From Anoplopoma fimbria (taxonomy: Eukaryota; Chordata; Actinopteri; Perciformes; Anoplopomatidae): a stretch of DNA of 64,000 nucleotides. Location: NCBI RefSeq assembly GCF_027596085.1, contig NC_072469.1:15444238-15508237 (forward strand), in the 5' to 3' direction. The position numbers and the translations under genes are program-made. The notes beneath the pieces were generated by a model. It ran no database searches, was not told where the DNA came from, and saw only the letters and a list, made by a program, of their open reading frames with translations. The number at the start of each line of letters is the position of its first letter. Positions within the stretch are counted from its first letter, which is position 1. This document shows positions 23,881 to 35,470 of the stretch, piece after piece.

Positions 23881-26385
23881 AGCAGCCCCGTCTGTCGGGG
23901 GTGTTGCTGTCACACACACACATTATACATACACACACTCGGACGCTCATGTGTAATCACAGTCACACACACCACCCCCTGTATGAATGCATGCAGACAG
24001 ACTGGTACACACAAAGCAGAGACAGTCAAGTCAGTCCTATTGATGTCAACCTTTTTGCTCTCAGTTATCATGTGCACACAGGCAGGCTTCATATTGAATC
24101 AGAGCGACAGGGTTAAATAAAACTGGAAGGCTTTCACTTTCAATCTCATCCAGCTTCCCAACTTACATGCCTTGACTGGGGAGATTCAGGAGATAGAGGG
24201 GGCTTTGGATGTCAACACGCTGAGGGACAACATATATGGGCATTTACTCTGCACTCTGTAAAAAAACTGAGCCAACAAAACCGGTCCGCTTGTTTTTCGT
24301 GCGCCAAGCATGCGGCCTGAATTCAAATCCCAACCGCGTTGTAGAATGAGGAATGTGAGAGCTGATAATGTGGCGCCCGCTCTGATCCATGTTCTGTGCA
24401 AGCGGTGAAGTATTTACTACACCAGATTCAACCACACACAGGCTTATACGCGCAATTTGTTAGCTGTCAGCCCTCTGCAGCACCGAAAGGGCCGCGGTGA
24501 AATTAATCAGTGACATTAGAAAACAGAGCAAAATGCGTCACGCTTTGATGCAACCCAATGTGTTTATTGATTAATAAACGGTCAAAGGATTCCATTTCCC
24601 AGATATACTGTCTCTGACTGCCGCCGCTCCTTCTTTTTGCTGCCGAAGAGGCTTTTTCCCCCAGGACAAATGTGTTTCAGCTGAGCTGATCCAATCCCTT
24701 CGCCATTGTTTTTATGTACTTCTGTTTAGCGCTCCCCCGAGCTCCACTGACTACCTGTCTGTTTAGAAGCCTATAAACATAAATCAGACTTGTTAGAGAC
24801 TTTTTCATAAATTCCTTGCTGCAGAGAAAAAGCTGCTTCAACAGAGGGATGAAACACCACCAAGGCTTTTTTTTTTTTTTTTTTCCTCTATCCTGAAATG
24901 AATTTCTGTCCTCGCAGTGTTCAGAACATTATTGGTATCATTAAAGCACTGATGAAAATCTGTGGTAGTAAGCCAAGAGTCATAGCACCGAGCTATTGTT
25001 TTATGTCCATATCACTAGATTTAGAGTATTAGATCAGATCAGGACCATAACTTGTATATATTGACATTATGGGGAGACCTGAAAGATTTATATTTCATAC
25101 AACAAAGCCCAGAAGGCCTATTCTCTATCCTCTGTGTTTCTGCTTATAAAGTATGGTTAACAGTAAACACAGCTGTTCTGTCATGCATTAAAAATCTTCA
25201 TATGCAATGCTGATTCCTGTTATTTGACCCGTAAAGGCCACTCAAATAGATAAAAACGTACTCTGACCTAAATCTTTTTTTGCCAAAAGCGTTCGTCAAT
25301 ATTTCCATCTTGGGGAGATGTTTTGATCTCAACCAAAATAGCATTGGTTGGTCATCGTAACTGTGTATTTTTTCCCCTCACTAGCCTTTTAGCTCGAAGG
25401 TTTGACCTTTGTAGTCCATCGGTAGAGAATCTATGTCACCTCTGGCGCTCCCATTTGTCCCCTCACTGCACTTCAGTGGGAAAGATAATTATGCTTCAAA
25501 TGAAGCTCCGTTCATTGTGTCGGCTCATGTTTAAAGCTCCCTCTCTCTCTGTCTCCCTCAGAGCACAATGGGGAGGGTCAATGGATCCATGCTCACCTCT
25601 TATTTACAAGATTCATGTTTATCTAATGCAAAATCAATAGCTCAGCACAAGGGAGAAGTTAGGGCTCCACTAACAATCATTGAGAGCTACTTAACAGCAC
25701 ATCTCCCAGCGCCGTAGTGGGCCATAAAGGAGAGGGATCGGCGTGTACTGGCCCTCAACAGCACTAGAGTCTTTCATCCAGAGAGAGTGGAGGGTCAGCT
25801 GGATTCAGCCCTGTTTTTGCCTGTAAATCTAACAACACTTAACAGTACCTAAACCACCAATATCAGATTTTTTATTTGGCAACTTTGGGCCTTTGCTTTT
25901 GGTGTTTTGTGCCCCTTTTAGACATCTAAAATCTATCGAAATAAAAGTCTTCCAAGGGAACATCACTCTTTGGTTAAAGTTATATTGTGTGTCCACAAAG
26001 TTCTATGTTAGGTTTTGGCAACTTTCATTTTGTAGTTGTCTATAGATGATTTTTTTGTACGGATAACTTAACATTTCTTTGCTGTTGTATTTATTTTTTA
26101 CTCGTAAAGGCAGACTCAAAATCTATTCCCCCATGCATCACACACATGTGTCACAATCACACTTGATTGGTTGAGTAAACGATTAGCTGAACATTAAGTC
26201 AACTCATGCATTATAGGTTTTGAAATGGTTCCACAGCTCAACACCGGTCAACAGAACTTTGTCACTTTGTAACCAACCCAGACCTCAAGGTCCGTCTTTG
26301 CGAGCAGCTTATTATGATCTACATTTGGGTTTAATGTTAGGCCTCTAGTTGTTGTAGCTAATATTACTGGAGCAAAAAATTAGGA
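23881..26385. other. Unique non-coding DNA
   Basis: Short CA-rich stretches (23912-23970), a poly-T run (about 24868-24884) and GC-richer unique sequence at 24480-24780. The frame at 25323-25640 has no recognisable domain. No gene supported. Confidence 0.5.
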
Positions 26386-26390
26386 AGTCA

Positions 26391-26800
26391 CGTGACGTAG
26401 TTTAAAGAGCAACAAAGTCTATATAGGCATAAGGGATGAGACAAACCAACACAGGACTTTCACCCAGGAGACCAATGTTTGTGTCCCGTTTTGTAACCAA
26501 AAGCAAACGTTGACTTATTTTACTGTAAGTACCAAAGTTTACGTATGTAACTTACTTAACTTACCTAACTTACGTACATAGCTTATGTCAAGTAACTTAC
26601 GTAACATAACAAACATACTTATTTCAACCCAAACCATGATCTTTTCCTAAACCTAGCATTTGGTTTCAGTTTCAATTCACAACGTTGACCATTTGTTAAA
26701 GACCATTCCACAATGTTAGCCTGTCCCTAGTACTCTCCAATGCTCATATATGTCATTGTTGGTCATTGACAAAGATCCGTTGTTAAGGTACGGAGAGGTG
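26391..26800 (+). repeat. Unclassified dispersed repeat, copy 1
   Basis: Contains ACTTACGTAACATAACAAAC, ACTTATTTCAACCCAAACCA, TTTCCTAAACC and TTTCAATTCACAACGTTGACCATTTGTTAAAGAC. A diverged relative at 29696-29860 shares CTTATTTTAACCTCAAAACA and ACAACGTTAGCCATGTGTTTAAAAC in the same order. The run of TTAC/GTAA words at 26525-26605 is characteristic of it. No coding capacity. Confidence 0.6.
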
Positions 26801-27400
26801 TTGAATAAAAACTAGCTCACTAGCACCGAGGGAAGAGACTCAGTTTGGTTCGTTGCCACAACTAATTCTTTAGATGCTGGTAATTTATATTTCTTAGTCT
26901 GAACAATTAGCTATCCTTAATCGTGCAGACTAATCACATTTTTGGTTTCAAAGAGTGGAAATATTGTGAGATGAGGGGTTGTTGGTAGGGTGCTTGACTA
27001 CACAGTGGTTACAAGCCAATAAGTTTAAACAATGCAACAGATTTTCTGGGAATTTGGCTTCATATTAACACAGAATTTAGACGGCCGATAGAAGCAGAAA
27101 CCTAGTGTTGGCATTGGTGTAATTTGTTTATAGTAATCATAACATTTCTAAAAACTGTGGTAGTTATTTTTATTTCAACATAAAGCACTGTAAATCAATA
27201 ATCCAGTACAGTTATTGATGATCTGAAGCACTGACAGACAACTGAATGCTCAAATAAAAGTTTAATAGACCATAATTGACAAACTATGATGATACCTAGA
27301 TCCTGTCTCTTTATCATGCAAAACTCTCCCTTGACATAGCGCCTTAATATCCTCCAGACCTGTAGAGACACCTCTACCTTATTTCCTGGTTCCTTGCACT
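26801..27400. other. Unique AT-rich non-coding DNA
   Basis: No gene or repeat recognised. Confidence 0.5.
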
Positions 27401-27900
27401 TTGAATAGATCAGCACTTAGAAATCTGCCTCAGTGGCTCTGCTCGGGGGCGTGTATCATTTGGCCCCAAAATTCACTTTTCCCCACCAGTAAGCACTATC
27501 TGCCTCGCACCGCCGTGAACCCCCGACAAAGACCTTGCCATCTGTCAGTGTCGTTCGCCGCAAAGTGGCTGCGATTAATTGAAAAACAATGGCGGGGCCA
27601 AGTGGGAGGGTCAAAGCAATATGCAATCGTGGCCTCGCCGGGTCACCTCCTCATTTCCTCATTGTTGGAGAAACGCCTACGTTAACCGCGCAGATGTCGG
27701 AACGCGTTGTGCCTGTTTGGTTCAACGTCCTCCCCTCTTTTTGGCAGCGGGGATTATCAGGCGGACAGATCCAGGAGACTCTATCCGTCTCTGTCCGTGT
27801 CAGCGTAGCAGCGTGCTAATCAATGCTGAGGGGGATAACATGGAGTTGATCCCAGAGGACAGGAGGCTTCTTCTTCAACAGAACTCTGCATGAGTTATGA
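27401..27900. other. GC- and CpG-richer unique block
   Basis: Several overlapping plus-strand frames (27401-27685, 27579-27893, 27589-27819) are open at once, which reflects low stop density in GC-rich sequence rather than one gene. No domain recognised. Could hold regulatory DNA (CGTGCTAATCAATGCTGAGG near 27810). Confidence 0.35.
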
Positions 27901-28925
27901 CCACCCAGAAGAAGTGCTGAGAGTGATGGACAGCGAAGCACAGCGGTGAGGATAAAAGATACATGGGAGGTTAACAGGGAATGTGAGTGCCCAGCATGAC
28001 ATGATACCTCTGTGCCGCATCAGCCCTGCCATGTTATTTTTAATCCTGAACGAGTTTCAAGCACTTCAATCTCCAAGTTTCTTAGCAACCACCCTGCTAG
28101 ACTTCTTTTTTTTTTTCGCCTATGCCGCCTCAGCAGATCGAATCATCCTGCACACATGCTTTCAGGGTTGACTGAGCAGCCTCTCGCTCTCGGTAACCAG
28201 GTGAAGTGACCCTGTCTATATGCAGACTTACAGCTTGACAAGTCCGTTTTACAGCCATCGAGTCCATTTTTGCTTACACCGCATCGCGAGCCGACGCATC
28301 AAAGTAACGGTGGGTCTCCATCACTGTCGGGCCTGAGCTGGTCATCTTTATGTCAGCCGCCAGACTTCAGAATCCATCTTTTACTGATAGATAACTGGTG
28401 CTGCTGCACCAAGGCAAAGGAAAATTCTCTAATTTAAATGGCAAGTCCATTATTATTATTTTCTTTTAGGTTTTTGTATAATTTTTGTAGTTTCACAGCA
28501 GTGTTCCCTATGTATTCAAATCCAAATATTCACATTTGGGTCAAAGTACGGATATTTTAGCAACAAAACACTATTTTCCCAAGCCCCTCTAAAGACTTTT
28601 TCACATTTGACCTGAAGTACATGCGTCCTTATTAATTTGCAGTGTATATTATCTACAGTAACTTAAAAGGTGGTCGGCACGTTCCCAGTTTGGAGAGGCA
28701 GACCACAGTCACATTATCGGAAGCTAAGAGATACGGCTGTGGGCACCACATTAGTTCGTATCAGAGAGTCAAACGATAAACCAAACACACAAAAGATCAA
28801 GGCAGTTGTAGACCATCAACTCCTATGTTTGGTGAGGTAAATATGTTGTTTGTGTCAATAGAGTCTTGTGGCATTGGAGAGATTGATACAACTGCTTTAG
28901 TTCCCTTTCAGAAAGGTCTGGATCA
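27901..28925. other. Unique non-coding DNA
   Basis: Short frames only. T run near 28106-28115. Nothing supported. Confidence 0.5.
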
Positions 28926-28929
28926 GTGA

Positions 28930-29400
28930 AGATATTTTAAATATAGCGTACACTTAAACTGATACGATTTTTTTTAGTTGGGCTTTACTTTTAGGTGGCT
29001 TAAATGCGATTTCCTGCAGTTCCCATACACAGCCACTTTAGCTTACTGTCAGACAGCCCTCTCAGACAGGGAATCAGTGTTGACAGCAAAAAACTAAATA
29101 AAGTACTACTTTCAAGCTGCTCTCAATATTTTTGTTTAGATTAAATGGATTAAATGACGAAATGTTAAATGCTAAGGGGATTGCTGCTAATGATAACCCC
29201 AAATGCAGTTCTCCTTGGTGCTATAAAGCTTTTTAGCATTTTTCAGCGAATGTGATGGTTTACTATCATTTCTGTCATCAATTGTTTCCAGCAGCAGGCT
29301 GCTGTCTACAGTGTAAACGCTCTGATAAACCCACTGAACTCTATAAGCCCAAAACCAAATGGCAGAACTACAAAATTAGCGACAAGCTTATGAACATAGC
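28930..29400 (+). repeat. Probable old dispersed repeat
   Basis: The stretch TTTCCAGCAGCAGGCTGCTG followed by a block ending near 29397 (CAAGCTTATGAACATAG) has the feel of a widespread fish repeat. No second copy is in this window to prove it, so the call rests on general familiarity only. Confidence 0.3.
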
Positions 29401-29695
29401 ATAGCATAAGGCATCGTGTGATTGTCAACTGTTGTTTGTTACAACTTTTCATCTTTTACCACTAAAGTTATGGGCTAACAATGATAGCTAGTTAGCTATC
29501 AGGAAATCACTCTGCTGCATTGGCCAGAATTGGAATTCAAACTATGGATTTGATGATTGTATGGCAATGTCATGGTAACTTACATTGTGTGTAAATAATA
29601 GACAATATTAGATTATTCATTCATAATAGCTAAAAAATGAAAAAAGCGATTCAAGGCAATACTGACGGCTAAATTGTCATGGACGCTTAAATTAT

Positions 29696-29860
29696 TTATT
29701 ACGTTGACGACATCACTTACGCAGGTTATGTTACTTGCATCACATGCTTATTTTAACCTCAAAACACAACATTTTCCTTTACCTTACCAAGTAGTTTTGT
29801 TTTAATTTACAACGTTAGCCATGTGTTTAAAACTGCAACCCTAGTGGAGCATCATAGTTT
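29696..29860 (+). repeat. Unclassified dispersed repeat, copy 2
   Basis: Diverged and shorter relative of 26391-26800, aligned by ACTTACGCAGGTTATGTTAC, GCTTATTTTAACCTC, TTTTCCTTTACC and TTTACAACGTTAGCCATGTG. The downstream segment to about 30040 may belong to the same insertion but has no partner here. Confidence 0.55.
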
Positions 29861-31716
29861 GACGCGTGGGTCTACCCAGTGTGTTAGAAAGTGACACAAA
29901 GGGGTCCTGACCGAGCGTCCGTGACAGCAATGACACAAGTTGGTTTTGAAATATACTGCCGATCCTATCCTATTAAACATCAGCCTTATTTTAGACGAAC
30001 ATAAAATCCACCAAATATACAACACAATAATATACATTATGCCACTGATGTCGCTGTGTCCCTGAAAATGAAACCAGGAAGAAGAAAAAATGTTCCAGTG
30101 ATCAACCCCAGGTTTTCATCATATCCACTTAATCAATCTTCCATTTCATTTTGAGAATCCAGCGTGTCACAGCATTTCAAAAATGAGATCATCAGCAGTT
30201 ATATAGAAGTACTGAGGAGATCACAGCAGGTAGATTAGCAAATCAATAACTTCTATTCTGGAAATTAAGTGCAAATCATATCCATGAAAAACAATAATAG
30301 AGCCCCAGCAGCAGTGTTGCCATTAAAAAAAGATTTTATTTCTGCACTTCAGGAAACAACGAAGGAATAACAGACAACCTCTCATCTATTTATGAGATTT
30401 AAAAAGCGTTTTTAGCCACCTCTTTCATTTTTCCAAAGACATATTTTACAGGTACAGTCCTCCAGGCGTTCAGGATAAAATTGGAAACTAACCAAACTTG
30501 GAACTTAACTAACTAAAAAGAAAGTTGAGTTTAACCCTGGCCTGCAACTCTTATAAATAAAACACAGCTCCTTGCTCTCCCAGGTCCTCTGTTTTTAAAA
30601 ATATCCCATGGAACCGCATTGAACGACATCTTTAACTTCCTTCACTGCTCAACCATGAAAGGGTTTTTAATATATTTCTGCTGCTGTGTAATTAACATTA
30701 AAATGATTCATCTGATACTCGTCAGATTGCCGACAACCAGTGGTTATGTCAGGCACTGTTCTAAAAAAGATGGCAGAGGGGCTCAATTACCTCCGGCTGA
30801 ACAAAACCACTGTCTCCAGTGCTTGATGCGTGCCCTAATACCACATGATTGGATTATTCTGCACAAGCAAACACATGCAAATTGCATTTCAGTTTGAAGT
30901 TGTTCATTTCTAAGCGTGTTGATTAAGTATAGGAATATGTCAGAGATATCCTGCCAGGTATGAATGTGGAATTCAGATCAAACACATGGAAGGAAAGTTC
31001 AAAATCATTTCTCATCCACACGGTGAAGAAAGAAACACTCTGGCAAAAGGCTGAAAGTAAGTCCACCCGAACCGGCTTTCTTTGTAATTTTCCCCTTAAA
31101 TAAAACTAAAGAAAGGCAGCGGGGGGTTAACCTTGGAGGCCTCTTTACAAAGTGAAGGGAGATAAAACATGGGCCGACCTGGTTGTTCACTCTGCCATCC
31201 AAGCCTTTGTTTTTCTCACAGTGTGGACGGCCATCTGTCAACCTTACCGAGAGAGAGGCAATGATTTTTGCTCGCCTGAGTGAACACCCAGCAAAAGCAA
31301 TATTTCACATGTTAGCACTGAAAAAAGACCCGTCTCAGGGGATTTTTGCTTACTGGAGTGATGTGGTGGTGTACATCAAGAGTGATAGTAATGCCTCGGT
31401 GATGGAGCAGGGAGCTGCAGCAGGTCTGGTTAACTAGGAGCACCAAACTCTCTTGCTGTATTAAAGGATAACACAACCTAAAAAAAAGAATTCTTATATG
31501 TTATTTCCATGGCTCAGGGAAGTTCAATCATTATTTGTGGACATGATTTACTCTCTCTCAAAGCCAGAAACCAGTGAAGTCAGTCTCGAACCAGTTATAA
31601 ACCCCGGATGAATGGGAGACGGATTTTGTGGACCCACAGGATGTTTATTTTTCTTTTTTTATACCCAAATTAGCTTTAGACTGTTGCAGCAAATGTATTC
31701 CCCTGGGTGCTATCAT
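29861..31716. other. Unique AT-rich non-coding DNA
   Basis: No gene recognised. The frames at 30619-30897 and 31183-31437 lack domains and splice context. Sequence around 30120-30340 has spaced ATTA/ATCA words, but nothing specific can be claimed. Confidence 0.45.
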
Positions 31717-32570
31717 CAGTGTTTCCCAATCTTTTTTTCTGGGGACCCACTTTTAAAAAAAATGATTTACCATCACGTCTCAATTCACAAAAGGCCTCAT
31801 CTATGAATCTCAAAGAGCAAATTTGTGCAGAAATTGACAATTTTTATTACCATTTCCACATCACCTTATATTATCTTGAAAAGGGAAAACCAGCTATTTC
31901 CAGGCACTATACGCTTTTTTTTGTGTTAAAGGAACAGTGTGTAGCATTTAGTGGGATCTAATGAAATAATATGAATAGAATGTAATATTAATAGATGATT
32001 CCTTTAGTGTATAATCACCTGAATTGTGTTTTAGCTACCTTAGAATGTGTATATATCTACAGACGGAGTGGGTCTATGTTTTTACAGTGGCCATTCGCGT
32101 TTTTGACCAACCGACCAACAAAGTTTTCCTACAAGTTTGACACACAGGAGACATTGGTTGGTTGCAATTTGAAACCTGACCGCTAGATGCCGCCAAATCC
32201 AACACACTGCAGCTTTAAATACTTAACAAATGAGAGCAAATAAATGCATTTAGGCAGAGTTAACCAGCTATCTCATTTCCTTTTTTTTTTATTTCCTCTC
32301 ATCGGATAAACAATCTCGACTTCATATGGTGGAGTCAAAACGCTCTTGTTTTTAGTGAAACAAACTGAATGTATGCTAGTCTTTAATATTATATTAAATG
32401 TTTTAAGTATGCTACAATTATCAAAACAAATATCGGACATTCAGGCTCCCTCATGTGGCTCAAAGAGGTACTGCACATATTAATATTCAGTAAAAGAAAT
32501 TCTGCAAATCTATCCCTCGACCCTAATGAAAGCTCCTGCGACCAACCAATGGGTCCTAACCCAGTGTTAG
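31717..32570. mobile_element. Outer repeat element interrupted by a MITE
   Basis: Left end CAGTGTTTCCCAATC followed by GGGGACCCAC. Right end GGGTCCTAACCCAGTGTTAG. These resemble the two ends of a dispersed fish repeat with inverted GGGACCC/GGGTCC and CAGTGTT-type motifs. The interior is interrupted at 31926-32218 by a second element. Without that insertion it would be about 560 bp. No coding frame. Boundaries approximate. Confidence 0.45.
31926..32218 (+). mobile_element. MITE with TTAA-flanked inverted repeats
   Basis: The left terminus TTAAAGGAACAGTGTGTAG continues as CATTTAGTGGGATCTA. The right terminus, read on the other strand, is TTAAAGCTGCAGTGTGTTG then GATTTGGCGGCATCTA. The arms therefore pair over about 35 bp with a few mismatches, and both are bounded by TTAA, the target used by piggyBac-type elements. 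About 290 bp, no coding capacity. TTAA could instead be part of the inverted repeat itself. Confidence 0.7.
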
Positions 32571-32800
32571 AACATCTTTCCCAATTCATTGTCTAAGGAG
32601 CAGTTCCACACTTACTCATATACTTGATGACATCACAATTCTGAATTTTAGCACCCTAGTTTTTTAATTTGGCAGTGAGTTGTTCATGTTAACTATAATT
32701 TTTTGACTGCCTTAGATCATAGGAATTTTGAAAATGGGCGTAGCCCTATAAATGCTACCAGCTGGTTGTGTGTTGGACCTGAAAAATACATGGCTTATAA
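32571..32800. other. Unique AT-rich non-coding DNA
   Basis: Short spacer between the nested repeat and a small LINE-tail fragment. Nothing recognised. Confidence 0.5.
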
Positions 32801-32804
32801 TAAA

Positions 32805-32870
32805 CATCCATCCATCCAGCCATCTGTCCATTCAGGATCATTGCGCCTATCCCAGCATGCTTTGGGGAAA
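32805..32870 (-). repeat. Short (TCCA)n and LINE-tail-like fragment
   Basis: CATCCATCCATCCAGCCATC followed by GCGCCTATCCCAGCATGCTTTGG. This resembles, on the minus strand, the 3' end of the LINE tail at 41022-41319 (which ends GGATGGATGG and contains an AGCTGGGAT-type motif). Short and degenerate. Confidence 0.4.
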
Positions 32871-34550
32871 AACACAAAGGCACATAGGTCACAGTCTTTT
32901 TTTGTGGAGATGTTTCGAAAATGCTCTAAAATGACTGATTTCGCATTTTTTTAAGTTCTGGTCTGGCAGTCCACCACTTTGGTGCAGACTGAAATCGACA
33001 ACTATGGGATGGATTGGCATGCGGATATCCATGATGCCCAGACGATGATGTCTACTGATTTGTTTTTTACAGTTACACTAAGCAATATATTTCCTAAGGC
33101 AGTCCCAACTTTAACCAAACTAAACTTGACATATTTGGGAAGTTTGGCACATTTTAAAGCATTTTGGAGGCATCCAAACTTTTTATCATTTGTGTCATCA
33201 ATTCAGTATGTTTGGGGAGTGAATTCTCGATAGTACTGTTCAACCTGGAGAGGCTGCGAATGTGAGAGCAGAGGTTTTTAATATCCCGCCCCACTGTGCA
33301 TGAAGTCAACATTAACCTGGTCTCCTCCTTCATTTCTCCCGCTATCTTTTCATGACTTGAAGTAAACTGCGAGGGGAATTAGGTCTCTTGTTTACATGTG
33401 GCTGAATTCTGACTTTTTGCAAACAAAGTGAGAAGTCCTCAAAGTGACCAGTAACACCTACCAAAACAACGTGTCATTCCGTCTCAGCCATTAGCTTTCA
33501 AGCGTGGGGCGTCATTTGTCAGATCTCAACTTCTTTTCAAGGTCGCCGTCTACAGCGGGGCTATAATTCAACTATCATCTAATTAAGGAGGCCAATGATC
33601 ATTTGAAAGGAGTAATGAAGTATATAAAATGCCTACGTCAGACCTTATTAGTGCCAAGCAGGACACTTTTAGAAGTGATGAGCCATTATCCCAAAGGATA
33701 CAACTAAATGAACAACAGATTAGCATCTCAAAAGCAAACATAATGTGCAAATTGGTTAATAATTATTATGATATCTCTGAAAATAAATATTGTCAACCCC
33801 ATTCAGTCATGCATAACAAACCAATCGGTGGAATTGGTAGCCTTTTGGTGTGGCATTTTTCAGTTTGGTAATGAATCTCGCTAATGTGCATGGAGATGAG
33901 CTACAATTAGGATACATTTTGTAAATATATGCTAATGAACCTAATGTTTTTAATTGATAGATATTTTAGCACAGAATAAGTCAAAACAGCCCAGTGGTAT
34001 AATGTCTTGTGTGGAAGGAAGTGTGCTCCTAAAAACAAGCACGATCTGATTGTTGGAATCGTTGGAGCTTCTCAAATTGTCTCGATTTAGCCGCCGTCGC
34101 TTCCACAGGCATGTAATTGTGTTGCCCACATACATTCCCTCTCCCCTGGATGAGGCTTTGGATTCTGGGCCTTTATCTAATTTATGCATCTTGTGAAAGT
34201 ACAAGTCTGACTTTGTTGGCGCTGGGCTAATGGCATTCATTAACCTTCGTAACAGTGAAATGTTTGATTGGAATATGGCATTTCCCCCCTCAAAGGAATG
34301 TTTCATCCCCTTTTGCAATTCAAATACTTCAAATAAGTCATTAAATGATATTTTACTTCAAACGTTCGGTTTATGTATGGTAATAACTATACCTCATCAC
34401 TCTTAACAAACACATACAAGCAGTGAGACAGACACGCATTGTGCACACAGGCAGACAGACGGGGTGGAATGTTTTTAAGGGGGGGGTTCACAAATGCAGA
34501 AGTTACTTCATGATGACAGACAGTGTAGAACTTACACTCACTGGGCTGTG
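32871..34550. other. Unique non-coding DNA with scattered ATTA words
   Basis: No gene. 33560-33960 has many TAAT/ATTA, ATGATCATTTG and TAATGAACC words with little repetition and may be regulatory. A G run lies at about 34480-34487. Frames here are short and unremarkable. Confidence 0.4.
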
Positions 34551-34554
34551 TTTG

Positions 34555-34715
34555 AATATTAGGGCTTGATTAGAAACAATGCATCTGGAGACATAATTGT
34601 GTCTTATCATTAGGCTGATCTCTGACTAATTATAGCTTATAATTAATGAGCTGTGATTATGAGAGTAATTATGAAATCCTAGTTAGTTTGCATGATGTTA
34701 AAACATTAAGGAAAT
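34555..34715. promoter_or_regulatory. Candidate homeodomain-rich enhancer
   Basis: Three exact TAATTA sites lie within 45 bp (34627-34632, 34640-34645, 34666-34671). Nearby are CTTGATTAGAAACAAT, GTGATTATGAG and CATAATTGTG. TAATTA is the core of many homeodomain binding sites, and such clustering is common in vertebrate developmental enhancers. AT-rich background makes chance clusters possible, and conservation is untested. Confidence 0.4.
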
Positions 34716-34872
34716 AAATGAAAGAAGTTGATTTTGGTGACTTTTTAAAGCAACGGAACACATCTGTTTCCTGTCCATTGATAAGTGATTGAAGGCCATC
34801 AGGACTGAACCCTTAAGGGAGACGATGGAACTTGCTTGCCTTACATGTGATGTGATTTGCATCTGAAAAGGG
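34716..34872. other. Short unique spacer
   Basis: AT-rich sequence between the candidate enhancer and the SINE. Nothing recognised. Confidence 0.5.
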
Positions 34873-35163
34873 GGGCGGCTGTGGCGTAGTGGAGAGCAAG
34901 GTAGTTCTCCATTCAGAGGATCGGTGGTTCGATACCCAGCTTCGGCAGTCGATGTGTCCTTGGGCAAGACACTTAACCCCAAGTTGCTCCTGAAGGCTTG
35001 CCATCGGTGTGGACTGGATGTTGCATGAATGTTAGTTAGAGTCTGATGGTGGCACCTTGCATGGTAGCCTGTCATCAGTGTGTGAATGGGTGAATGATAT
35101 GTAATATACTACTGATTGTAAGTCGCTTTGGATAAAAGCGTCTGCTAAATGACTGTAATGTAA
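34873..35163 (+). mobile_element. tRNA-derived SINE, full-length copy
   Basis: Starts GGGCGGCTGTGGCGTAGTGG and carries a tRNA-like head with A and B box promoter motifs. A body follows with GATGTGTCCTTGGGCAAGAC and CCAAGTTGCTCC. The 3' tail reads GTAAGTCGCTTTGG, AAAAGCGTCTGCTAAATGAC, TGTAATGTAA. Such tails are usually shared with a partner LINE that supplies reverse transcriptase. A second copy lies at 52227-52474 on the other strand. A short AAAAG on both sides may be the target-site duplication. Non-coding; about 290 bp. Confidence 0.85.
34882..34936 (+). promoter_or_regulatory. SINE internal RNA polymerase III promoter (A and B boxes)
   Basis: A-box-like TGGCGTAGTGG at 34882-34892 and B-box GGTTCGATACC at 34926-34936, a spacing normal for tRNA genes. 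The B box matches the GGTTCGANNCC consensus. The copy therefore keeps the type 2 Pol III promoter. Confidence 0.75.
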
Positions 35164-35470
35164 AAGTGAAGCCATGTGGAAATGCCTCAAACCTGCTTTC
35201 TTTCTACAGGCCAGCAGGGGGGCAACTCTTCTGGTTTCAAAAATAAATCAGATTGTATAGAAGTCTATGAGAAAATGACCCCTCCTTCTCACTTGATTTA
35301 TTCCCTCAGCAAACATTGTAAACATGAGTTTATGGTCTAAATCGCTAGTTTCAAGTCTTATTCAATACAGCATGATGTTTATTTAGCAGACTATGGTCCT
35401 ATTTAGCGTAAAATTGACCAAAAACAAGGTGAATTTTGTGTATTTGTGGAACCACGCCTTAAACATGCTA
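35164..35470 (+). repeat. Dispersed repeat next to the SINE
   Basis: Sequence from GTGAAGCCATGTGGAAATGC through CCAGCAGGGGGGCAACTCTT, AGAAGTCTATGAGAAAATGA, CATGAGTTTATGGTC and ATACAGCATGATG to about 35470. I recognise this as resembling a repeat common in spiny-rayed fish; there is no second copy here to confirm it. The SINE abuts its left end, so it may have inserted into or beside it. Confidence 0.5.

Noticed and set aside
24295..24345. Weak tRNA/SINE-like GAATTCAAATCCC motif
   Set aside because: Departs from the B-box consensus and has no A box or SINE body nearby.
28710..28745. 5S rRNA-like CGGAAGCTAAG words
   Set aside because: Only about a dozen bases resemble 5S rRNA; no internal control region or full-length match follows.
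29483..29500. Small palindrome GATAGCTA-GT-TAGCTATC
   Set aside because: Eight-base arms in AT-rich DNA are expected by chance in 64 kb.
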